Assembly (NCBI GenBank): GCA_040954595.2
Contig: CM082590.2
Location: 2,418,001-2,482,000 of the forward strand
DNA from: Balanoglossus misakiensis
Lineage: Eukaryota; Hemichordata
Direction: 5' to 3'
Length of the DNA stretch: 64,000 nucleotides
Shown here: in pieces, positions 45,649 to 54,901 of the stretch
How the letters are laid out: each line of letters opens with the position of its first letter
How positions within the stretch are numbered: the first letter of the stretch is position 1
The notes under the pieces: model-generated
Database searches by the model: none
What the model saw: only the letters and a program-made list of their open reading frames with translations
Told to the model about the DNA's origin: nothing
Program-made: the position numbers and the translations under genes

Positions 45649-47004
45649 CACATACATATGCCTATGCGCATAAGAAATTTTTCCACTAGACTCCGTAGAT
45701 CGACGGATAGTTCTAAAATTTCCATGGTTGCTTCCAAACAAAGCATCGTTTGTTTACAAAATTCTGTTGTGATGCGCAGAACACATAGAGAGGCCTATGC
45801 GCATATGAACGTTTTCCACTAGACTCTGTATATCGACGGATAGTTCTAAAATTTCCATGGTTGCTTCCAAACACATCCTCGTTTGTTTACAAAATTCTGT
45901 TGTGATGCGCATAATACATAGATAGGCCTATGCGCATAAGAACGTTTTCCACTAGACTCTGTAGATCGACGGATAGTTCTAAAATTTCCATGGTTGCTTC
46001 CAAACAGCCTCGTTTATTTACCGAATTCTCTTGTGAGGCGCAGAACACGTAATAGGCCTATGCGCATAAGAAACTTTTCCACCAGACTCTGTAGATCGAC
46101 AGACAGTTGTAAAATTTCCATGGTTGTTTCCAAACAGCCTCGTTTATTTACCGAATTCTGTTGTGATGCGTAGAACACATACATATGCCTATGCGCATAA
46201 GAAATTTTTCCACTAGACTCCGTAGATCGACGGATAGTTCTAAAATTTCCATGGTTGCTTCCAAACAAAGCATCGTTTGTATACAAAATTCTGTTGTGAT
46301 GCGCAGAACAAATAGAGAGGCCTATGCGCATAAGAACGTTTTCCACTAGACTCTGTATATCGACGGATAGTTCTAAAATTTCCATGGTTGCTTCCAAGCA
46401 CATCCTCGTTTGTTTACAAAATTATGTTGTGATGCACAGAACACATAGATAGGCCTATGCGCATTGGAAAGTTTTCCACTAGACTCCGTAGATCGACGGA
46501 TAGTTCTAAAATTTCCATGGTTGCTTCCAAACACATCCTCGTTTGTTTACAAAATTCTGTTGTGATGCGCAGAACACATAGATAGGCCTATGCGCATCGG
46601 AAAGTTTTCCACTAGACTCCGTAGATGGACGGATAGTTCTAAAATTTCCATGGTTGCTTCCAAACACATCCTCGTTTGTTTACAAAAATCTGTTGTGATG
46701 CGCAGAACACATAGATAGGCCTATGTGCATATGAACGTTTTCCACTATACTCCGTAGATCGACGGATAGTTCTAAAATTTCCATGGTTGCTTCCAAACAG
46801 CCTCGTTTATTTACCGAATTCTGTTGTGAGACGCAGAACACATACATATGCCTATGCGCATAAGAAATTTTTCCACTAGACTCCGTAGATCGACGTATAG
46901 TTGTAAAATTTACTTTGTTGCTTCCAAATACAGCCTCGTTTATTTAGATAGGCCTATGCGCATAAGAACGTTTTCCACTAGACTCTGTAGATCGACGGAT
47001 AGTT
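44421..47004 (+). repeat. Dispersed block shared with 29,061-31,644
   Basis: This 2.58-kb block repeats 29,061-31,644 at a displacement of 15,360 bp. It carries the truncated monomer in which TTTATTTA joins directly to GATAGGCCTATGCG (31,585 and 46,945) and the variant CGTAGATGGACGG. The match ends at 31,645/47,005 with TTGTACAA against TTCTAAAA. Confidence 0.78.
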
Positions 47005-50000
47005 CTAAAATTTCCATGGTTGCTTCCAAACAGCCTCGTTTATTTACCGAATTCTGTTGTGAGGCGCAGAACACGTAATAGGCCTATGCGCATAAGAAAC
47101 TTTTCCACCAGACTCTGTAGATCGACGGATAGTTGTAAAATTTCCATGGTTGTTTCCAAACAGCCTCGTTTATTTACCGAATTCTGTTGTGATGCGTAGA
47201 ACACATACATATGCCTATGCGCATAAGAAATTTTTCCACTAGACTCCGTAGATCGACGGATAGTTCTAAAATTTCCATGATTGCTTCCAAACAAAGCATC
47301 GTTTGTTTACAAAATTCTGTTGTGATGCGCAGAACACATAGAGAGGCCTATGCGCATAAGAACGTTTTCCACTAGACTCTGTATATCGACGGATAGTTCT
47401 AAAATTTCCATGGTTGCTTCCAAACACATCCTCGTTTGTTTACAAAATTCTGTTGTGATGCGCATAATACATAGATAGGCCTATGCGCATAAGAACGTTT
47501 TCCACTAGACTCTGTAGATCGACGGATAGTTCTAAAATTTCCATGGTTGCTTCCAAACAGCCTCGTTTATTTACCGAATTCTGTTGTGAGGCGCAGAACA
47601 CGTAATAGGCCTATGCGCATAAGAAACTTTTCCACCAGACTCTGTAGATCGACGGACAGTTGTAAAATTTCCATGGTTGTTTCCAAACAGCCTCGTTTAT
47701 TTACCGAATTATGTTGTGATGCGTAGAACACATACATATGCCTATGCGCATAAGAAATTTTTCCACTAGACTCCGTAGATCGACGGATAGTTCTAAAATT
47801 TCCATGGTTGCTTCCAAACAAAGCATCGTTTGTTTACAAAATTCTGTTGTGATGCGCAGAACACATAGAGAGGCCTATGCGCATAAGAACGTTTTCCACT
47901 AGACTCTGTATATCGACGGATAGTTCTAAAATTTCCATGGTTGCTTCCAAACACATCCTCGTTTGTTTACAAAATTCTGTTGTGATGCGCAGAACACATA
48001 GATAGGCCTATGCGCATTGGAAATTTTTCCACTAGACTCCGTAGATCGACGGATAGTTCTAAAATTTCCATGGTTGCTTCCAAACACATCCTCGTTTGTT
48101 TACCGAATTCTGTTGTGAGGCGCAGAACACGTAATAGGCCTATGCGCATAAGAAACTTTTCCACCAGACTCTGTAGATCGACGGACAGTTATAAAATGTC
48201 CATGGTTGTTTCCAAACAGCCTCGTTTATTTACAGAATTATGTTGTGATGCGTAGAACACATACATATGCCTATGCGCATAAGAAATTTTTCCACTAGAC
48301 TCCGTAGATCGACGGATAGTTCTAAAATTTCCATGGTTGCTTCCAAACAAAGCATCGTGTGTTTACAAAATTCTGTTGTGATGCGCAGAACACATAGTCA
48401 TAGAGAGGCCTATGCGCATAAGAACGTTTTCCACTAGACTCTGTATATCGACGGATAGTTCTAAAATTTCCATGGTTGCTTCCAAGCACATCCTCGTTTG
48501 TTTACAAAATTATGTTGTGATGCACAGAACACATAGATAGGCCTATGCGCATTGGAAAGTTTTCCACTAGACTCCGTAGATCGACGGATAGTTCTAAAAT
48601 TTCCATGGTTGCTTCCAAACACATCCTCGTTTGTTTACAAAATTCTGTTGTGATGCGCAGAACACATAGATAGGCCTATGCGCATCGGAAAGTTTTCCAC
48701 TAGACTCCGTAGATGGACGGATAGTTCTAAAATTTCCATGGTTGCTTCCAAACACATCCTCGTTTGTTTACAAAAATCTGTTGTGATGCGCAGAACACAT
48801 AGATAGGCCTATGTGCATATGAACGTTTTCCACTATACTCCGTAGATCGACGGATAGTTCTAAAATTTCCATGGTTGCTTCCAAACAGCCTCGTTTATTT
48901 ACCGAATTCTGTTGTGAGACGCAGAACACATACATATGCCTATGCGCATAAGAAATTTTTCCACTAGACTCCGTAGATCGACGTATAGTTGTAAAATTTA
49001 CTTTGTTGCTTCCAAATACAGCCTCGTTTATTTAGATAGGCCTATGCGCATAAGAACGTTTTCCACTAGACTCTGTAGATCGACGGATAGTTCTAAAATT
49101 TCCATGGTTGCTTCCAAACAGCCTCGTTTATTTACCGAATTCTGTTGTGAGGCGCAGAACACGTAATAGGCCTATGCGCATAAGAAACTTTTCCACCAGA
49201 CTCTGTAGATCGACGGATAGTTGTAAAATTTCCATGGTTGTTTCCAAACAGCCTCGTTTATTTACCGAATTCTGTTGTGATGCGTAGAACACATACATAT
49301 GCCTATGCGCATAAGAAATTTTTCCACTAGACTCCGTAGATCGACGGATAGTTCTAAAATTTCCATGATTGCTTCCAAACAAAGCATCGTTTGTTTACAA
49401 AATTCTGTTGTGACGCGCAGAACACATAGAGAGGCCTATGCGCATAAGAACGTTTTCCACTAGACTCTGTATATCGACGGATAGTTCTAAAATTTCCATG
49501 GTTGCTTCCAAACACATCCTCGTTTGTTTACAAAATTCTGTTGTGATGCGCATAATACATAGATAGGCCTATGCGCATAAGAACGTTTTCCACTAGACTC
49601 TGTAGATCGACGGATAGTTCTAAAATTTCCATGGTTGCTTCCAAACAGCCTCGTTTATTTACCGAATTCTGTTGTGAGGCGCAGAACACGTAATAGGCCT
49701 ATGCGCATAAGAAACTTTTCCACCAGACTCTGTAGATCGACGGACAGTTGTAAAATTTCCATGGTTGTTTCCAAACAGCCTCGTTTATTTACCGAATTAT
49801 GTTGTGATGCGTAGAACACATACATATGCCTATGCGCATAAGAAATTTTTCCACTAGACTCCGTAGATCGACGGATAGTTCTAAAATTTCCATGGTTGCT
49901 TCCAAACAAAGCATCGTTTGTTTACAAAATTCTGTTGTGATGCGCAGAACACATAGAGAGGCCTATGCGCATAAGAACGTTTTCCACTAGACTCTGTATA

Positions 50001-50533
50001 TCGACGGATAGTTCTAAAATTTCCATGGTTGCTTCCAAACACATCCTCGTTTGTTTACAAAATTCTGTTGTGATGCGCAGAACACATAGATAGGCCTATG
50101 CGCATTGGAAATTTTTCCACTAGACTCCGTAGATCGACGGATAGTTCTAAAATTTCCATGGTTGCTTCCAAACACATCCTCGTTTGTTTACCGAATTCTG
50201 TTGTGAGGCGCAGAACACGTAATAGGCCTATGCGCATAAGAAACTTTTCCACCAGACTCTGTAGATCGACGGACAGTTGTAAAATGTCCATGGTTGTTTC
50301 CAAACAGCCTCGTTTATTTACAGAATTATGTTGTGATGCGTAGAACACATACATATGCCTATGCGCATAAGAAATTTTTCCACTAGACTCCGTAGATCGA
50401 CGGATAGTTCTAAAATTTCCATGGTTGCTTCCAAACAAAGCATCGTGTGTTTACAAAATTCTGTTGTGATGCGCAGAACACATAGTCATAGAGAGGCCTA
50501 TGCGCATAAGAACGTTTTCCACTAGACTCTGTA
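46316..50533 (+). repeat. Tandem higher-order duplication, 2,088 bp (16 monomers)
   Basis: About 46,316-48,445 is repeated at about 48,404-50,533 with an offset of 2,088 bp. The truncated monomer at 46,945 recurs at 49,033. A 6-bp insertion giving CACATAGTCATAGAGAGG appears near 48,394 and 50,482. The right-hand 5 kb of the array is dominated by a subtype that reads ACATCCTCGTTTGTTTAC and GCGCATTGGAAAG, which is rare further left. Confidence 0.8.
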
Positions 50534-51104
50534 GATCGACGGATAGTTCTAAAATTTCCATGGTTGCTTCCAAACACATCCTCGTTTGTTTACAAAATTC
50601 TGTTGTGATGCGCAGAACACATAGATAGGCCTATGCGCATTGGAAAGTTTTCCACTAGACTCCGTAGATCGACGGATAGTTCTAAAATTTCCATGGTTGC
50701 TTCCAAACACATCCTCGTTTGTTTACAAAAATCTGTTGTGATGCGCAGAACACATAGATAGGCCTATGCGCATATGAACGTTTTCCACTAGACTCTGTAT
50801 ATCGACGGATAGTTCTAAAATTTCCATGGTTGCTTCCAAACACATCCTCGTTTGTTTACAAAATTCTGTTGTGATGCGCAGAACACATAGATAGGCCTAT
50901 GCGCATTGGAAAGTTTTCCACTAGACTCCGTAGATCGACGGATAGTTCTAAAATTTCCATGGTTGCTTCCAAACACATCCTCGTTTGTTTACAAAAATCT
51001 TTTGTGATGCGCAGAACACATTGATAGGCCTATGCGCATATGAACGTTTTCCACTATACTCTGTAGATCGACGGATAGTTCTAAAATTTCCGTGGTTGCT
51101 TCCA

Positions 51105-51519
51105 GTCTAATTAATTCAGATAAAAAGAATTGACACATTATGATGTAAATATTTATAAAAGTAGTAATAATGTAAGAGATAACCATAATTCAAAATTCAT
51201 TAAATTCTAATGTAATTTTAAAGTTTTGTTTTAAATTTTTCATGAAAAAAATAAGCATATCAAGTGACATGTTTAATAGTGAAAAAAACCTGAATGTCAC
51301 AAAATCAACAATCATCTAAAGAAATTAACACTGATTCCTCTTTTCCATCACACTGTATCAAAAACTCCTACCAAAAGTACAGTATTATTTAAACCACAAA
51401 TAAGAAAAATCTCCTTATTATGACTTGTCAGATTATTAGGTGACAGACAGGAGTTGGCAGATGCTGGAGGCCGGGAGAAAATCATCCTATCTTATCTGCT
51501 CCAGATCGCTTTGAATATT
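51105..51519. other. Array-flanking DNA, no gene seen
   Basis: The last satellite monomer breaks off within GTTGCTTCCA at 51,104 and unrelated AT-rich sequence follows without a transition zone. I see no coding potential, RNA gene or clear repeat in this stretch. Confidence 0.7.
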
Positions 51520-51939
51520 CTCCTAATCCTGATGTACATGTATCAGATCAATCTTGTATGTTACTAATTGAACAATTTGTTCTTCGGTATAACAGAACCA
51601 GTTGAATACTCAAAGTCATGCAAAGGGTAAGACAATATCTCTTCTCCAGAAAGTCAAGGGTTCTTGAGAATATTCCTTCTACACAGGCAGCTCTAAAAGA
51701 ACATGTGCTATGAGAAACCTAGCAAAGCTATATCAAACCAACAGAATCCCATTGGAAATCAAGTTGGAAAACTCTTAGTCAAGCCCAAGAAAAGAGTCAA
51801 CCTCAGGAAATCAGTTGTAAAAAGTAATGCACATGTTCCTGTAGGTGCTTTAGGTCTAGTCTGACAGCAGTGCTCTTTGTTACTGTAAAGGAGAATGTCA
51901 TCAAGATTGATCTGATACATGTACATCAGAATTAGGATA
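51520..51939. repeat. Foldback pair, ~35-bp arms
   Basis: The stretch at about 51,522-51,556 (core GATGTACATGTATCAGATCA) recurs as its reverse complement at about 51,900-51,938, with one or two mismatches. The arms are separated by about 345 bp. No TIR-like extension or target-site duplication is visible outside the arms, so this may be a decayed foldback element or a chance-preserved inverted duplication. The open frames across it show no family resemblance and are not called. Confidence 0.6.
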
Positions 51940-52032
51940 ATATACAGAGGAATGTATGGAAGCAAGTATGTTTTACAACCCATATTCCTGTTTCTGAGTG
52001 TTACAATTGACCAAAAAGTGCCAATAATGGGA

Positions 52033-52267
52033 GAAAAGTGTGAATGCCAGTTTCTGGCCGCTATTTTGGGATCCATATTGGAAAATGTCCGCCATGGGTC
52101 AATGAATAATTGTACCAAATTTCATGCTTTTAACCCAAAGTGCACGATTTTAAAGTTTGAATATCTGTTTCTGGTCACTAGAGGGCTGTGTCATTTTAGA
52201 TCCATATCAGAAAATGGCCGCCATAAGTGTACCAAGTTTCATGCTTTTAACCCAAATTGCACGATTT
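52033..52267 (+). repeat. Two-unit 117-bp tandem repeat
   Basis: Two diverged units each run from a TTTCTGG segment through GATCCATAT and GAAAATG(T/G)CCGCCAT to GTACCAA(A/G)TTTCATGCTTTT and then AACCCAAA(G/T)TGCACGATTTT. The matching GTACCAA segments start at 52,112 and 52,229, giving a 117-bp period. A 132-codon plus-strand frame spans it, but its internal repetition simply mirrors the DNA repeat and I do not call it a gene. Confidence 0.7.
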
Positions 52268-52905
52268 TTGGGTTAACTGCCCCACTACAAGGAGAAGTGC
52301 AGACTGAAATGCAGTGATTGTCAATGTTGTAAATGTATGTGTTGTTGTTGTTTGTTAAAATGTCAGGTTTTTGTAGAATTGATGTTTAACAACTTAGCTA
52401 CTTTGCATGTTAAGCAAGGAGTACACTCAGTCATGTGTAGTATGGTAGTTTAAGCTTAGCTTCATTGAGATGTCATGTCTGGAGAACATTCACTGAGTTT
52501 GAATATTTGCTTGTAGTTTTTAGTCATCCAAGAACTTAGTCTGAGGTTGCCAACCTGTCTATCAGATGTGAAGTTAATACCTTAAATAATTACAATGACA
52601 TTGTTCATTTCTCCTGTATGTGTAAAAATCACATGTAATTTATTCAAAAGCTGACTACAAATCACATAGCACAATGCTCATTCAAAACAAGATATAATTT
52701 TTAAGTTTTAAGTTATAAGGTTTATTTAGTAGAGCATGTTTTGTACATTACATTATTTTTCCAGTTTTGATTGGAAAAACTGCATGAAAATACGTGTTCA
52801 CCGAGTTGCAATGACAGTATTACAGTACATCCATATCATTCCTAATTTTATGTGAGAAAACACTGTTGTTGGTATAAGTCAGAAACTGACATGAAACTGA
52901 ATACA
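52268..52905. other. AT-rich flank, no gene seen
   Basis: Apart from short T-rich runs I find nothing to annotate between the 117-bp repeat and the LINE target site. Confidence 0.6.
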
Positions 52906-54396
52906 TATAACTCTTCTTTTTTTTTTTTTTTTTTCATTTCAAAAATACAGGACAAAAACAAAAAAGTCGACAAAGACAAGAAAAAGAAAGAAACCACAAA
53001 AAGAACACTAATCAACGAACAAGTTGACAAAAGCTCCCCATTTTTCTAGATGTATCCCCTGTCTATCATTTGTAGTGGCTACATTATCTTCTATTTTATA
53101 AATAGATTTCACATATGATTTAAACTGAAGCATGTTTGGCAAAACATTCGGCACTTTACATTTAAAAATATAAGAACGTCCAATCAAAAGAATGAAATTT
53201 GCAAGTTGACTACCCCCCTCATCTATATTACCCAGAATACAGTACATTGCACTTAACCTTAGTGTTTTAAGTGTAACAGTAAAAAACACTCTTTCACTGA
53301 AATCCAAAACTGACTAGTATAAATACAATCCCAAAAAAGATGGTAATAATCCTCTACAACATCTTTACAAAAAATACAAAGTGGGGAGTCAATTATTCGC
53401 CATTTGTAAAGCATGCGGTTTGAAGGCAAGATCTTCATTATTAGTTTGTACTGAAAATTCCAAAGCTTAATATCATTTGTTAATTTGAAAGGAAGCGAAA
53501 ACACAGTTTTTAAGGAAAATACTTCATCAAATACATCGTACCAATAACGTATTATGTGTGGAGAAAGCTCCTGTGGTGTTTGTAAATTCAGAACAAAAGT
53601 GTACATCTCTCTATTGAGTTTTTTACCAGACAAACAATTGGGATTTCGAAAATTAGGCTTACATACCAGTAGTTTGGATGAGTGTGAATTCTGTACAATA
53701 TTTTTCCAATCAAGTGGTATTGCACATAATAACTGAAATTGTGTACAAATATTACCATATATTGTAGTAAACTGCTCATAATTATAAAACTTACAATTAG
53801 CATCGATAAGATCATTAATAAAAATAACACCATTCCTTGAAAAGTTATTCCACAATATTGGCTTATCACTAATTCGTATCTCAGAATTATTGCAAATTAG
53901 TTCTTGGCATACATCGTCTTTATCAGATACTGTAGTGGTATTATACTGCAGCCATGCTGAATAAATTTGTCTTAAGAAAACAGAATTAATGGGGTTCAAA
54001 ATATGAAAATCATCTTTTTTTAAATTGGCATAATACACTTGGGGCCCACTAAAACTGGAAAGAACAAATTTATACAATTTACTACAAAATAAACTATTGT
54101 TTCACATGATCCTCAAAAACCAGGCTGTCTTTAGCGTCAAATTAAAGGCAGGCAAATTTGTCAAATTGAGACCCCCATTTACATATTAATTGTAGATGGT
54201 ATTCCTCTTAATCTTGTCTCGCTTACCACCCCACAAAAAATTGAAAACTAAAGTTTCATACTTTTTAAAGAAGTCATTACCAGGAGATGGTAGAGACATG
54301 AAAAGATGAGTAAACTGTGAATTGACCAAGGATTTTATAATTGTTACTTTCCCATAAAAAGTGAGCCCCCTACCCTGCCATGTATAACTCTTCTTT
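52906..54396 (-). mobile_element. 5'-truncated L1/Tx1-type LINE with target-site duplication
   Basis: This is a complete non-LTR insertion event. TATAACTCTTCTT occurs at 52,906-52,918 and again, as TATAACTCTTCTTT, at 54,383-54,396, bracketing the insert as a 13-14-bp target-site duplication. Next to the left copy is a T run (to 52,934), the poly-A tail of a minus-strand element. The body between the duplications contains only the C-terminal part of an ORF2, so the copy was truncated at its 5' end on insertion, as is usual for target-primed reverse transcription. Two in-frame stops and one frameshift show that the copy is dead. Confidence 0.88.
53008..54382 (-). pseudogene. LINE ORF2 C-terminal fragment
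   Basis: The minus strand reads as the region downstream of the reverse transcriptase in L1/Tx1-like ORF2 proteins. It opens with a segment like GKVTIIKSLVNSQ and FFKKYETLVFNFLWGG, then GGLNLTNLPAFNLTLKTAW. It continues into a zinc-binding-like motif, WRIIDSPLCIFCKDVVEDYY, followed by HLFWDC, and ends in FILLIGRSYIFKCK about 60 residues before the stop at 53,008. Breaks are an in-frame TAA after the IKRNTIYN segment, an in-frame TGA after AWFLRIM, and a one-base deletion in a T run at about 53,281-53,286 (plus coordinates). The catalytic FADD region is absent because of 5' truncation. Assignment to the L1/Tx1 group rests on motif order and is fairly secure; the exact family is not. Confidence 0.82.
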
Positions 54397-54590
54397 ACAC
54401 TAGTAATTTCTCACAATATTATAATGTGACTATACCATTGTTATTTGTATTTGATGTACCTGTTCCCAATTGTGAAAAAATAACACTTAGTATACAGTAA
54501 ATATGAACAAGTTGTTTGGTTTATAGGGAGGAACCAAGTTCGATTTCCTCAAAAAGGCAAAGAAGCCAATTAAAACAGCGCACCAAACTG
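54397..54590. other. Short spacer before the TTAA terminus
   Basis: Between the LINE target site and the TTAA-flanked terminus I see only AT-rich sequence with no recognisable feature. Confidence 0.5.
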
Positions 54591-54612
54591 TTAAAGGGAC
54601 AAAGTCTCTCTC
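54591..54612 (+). mobile_element. Left terminus of a TTAA-type DNA transposon (putative)
   Basis: TTAA (54,591-54,594) followed by AGGGACAAAGTCTCTCTC (54,595-54,612) is identical over these 22 bp to the left end of the MITE at 57,335. In that MITE the same terminus is mirrored at the far end and flanked by TTAA. No right-hand partner for this copy exists before the Ty3 element, so if it bounds a larger element, that element extends beyond the window. TTAA target duplications are known for piggyBac and Kolobok elements. The AGGG end differs from piggyBac ends, which usually start with CCY. Confidence 0.6.
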
Positions 54613-54699
54613 TTTTTGCCTCCAAACTCCATTAAATACTTACTTCAAATCCATTATTATGACATATAATGACCACACATTGCTTGAAGAATACCCTGA

Positions 54700-54889
54700 A
54701 CTACGTTTTCGCCGTTTAGGCTAAAGACTGGATTTCTGCCTGGCCGTGCGCGCGATTTCGACCGACCGCCATGTTGACCTCCCGCGAAGTGAAAAACTAC
54801 GCATATTGCGGTTGCGTCACAATGTCAACACACACATGTGCTTCAGTCAATGACCTGGTCACGTACGTTCATGACCCTGGATCACAACA
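54700..54889 (+). promoter_or_regulatory. CpG-rich promoter / 5' leader of the ballast-domain gene
   Basis: This stretch is richer in CpG than its surroundings (CCGTGCGCGCG near 54,743 and CTCCCGCGAAG near 54,779). It holds CCGCCATGTTG at 54,766-54,776, a good match to a YY1-type site, and TTGCGTCACAATG near 54,812, which resembles a C/EBP-ATF site. No TATA box is evident. It lies between the transposon-like terminus and the first coding exon, so the promoter would be carried within the element. The transcription start cannot be placed from sequence alone. Confidence 0.45.
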
Positions 54890-54901
54890 ATGGAATGCGA
54901 G
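54890..54901 (+). CDS. Exon 1: start and four codons
   Basis: ATG GAA TGC GAG is followed by the donor GTAAGT. The reading frame continues without interruption into the RG-rich exon, and that continuity decides the start. A four-codon first exon is unusual but is supported by the matching phase and the strong start context. The following intron is 909 bp, ends in TTTTTTTCCAG and contains nothing else I recognise. Confidence 0.7.

Larger units (their letters stand above)
1..51104 (+). repeat. Satellite array, ~131-bp monomer
   Basis: About 390 head-to-tail monomers of 130-133 bp, all in one orientation and not interrupted by any other sequence. Landmarks in order in each monomer are GCCTCGTTT, then TTTACAAAATTCTG or TTTACCGAATTCTG (or ACCGATTTC), GTTGTGATGCGCAGAACACA, TAGGCCTATGCGCATAA, CCACTAGACTCTGTAGATCG, ACGGATAG, and AAAATTTCCATGGTTGCTTC ending in CAAACA. 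Two monomer classes interleave: one with TTTGTTTACAAAATT, usually reached through AAACACAGCC, and one with TTTATTTACCGA, usually reached through AAACAGCC. Monomer length is not a multiple of three and substitutions show no codon bias, so the 60-141-residue open frames on both strands are by-products. The array is open at the left window edge, so its true size is unknown. Confidence 0.97.

Noticed and set aside
1-51104. Many open frames of 60-141 codons on both strands of the satellite, repeated almost identically
   Set aside because: They overlap in several frames and on both strands, recur only because monomers recur, and the monomer length is not a multiple of three. They match no protein family I know.
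1-51104. CRISPR-like array
   Set aside because: Units are contiguous ~131-bp tandem monomers without unique spacers, and the setting is eukaryotic.
1-51104. CENP-B box in the satellite
   Set aside because: The nearest match (minus strand, TTCGGTAAATAAACGAGG) has the two half-motifs two bases too far apart and CGAG instead of CGGG. Only the ACCGAATTC class carries it.
51759-52317. 119- and 132-codon frames on either strand
   Set aside because: They lie over a foldback pair and a tandem repeat, have no recognisable domain and no supporting splice or start context.
54871-54901. Upstream ATG as start of the ballast-domain gene
   Set aside because: It is in a different frame and meets a stop right after splicing to 55,811. 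The ATG at 54,890 gives the continuous frame.
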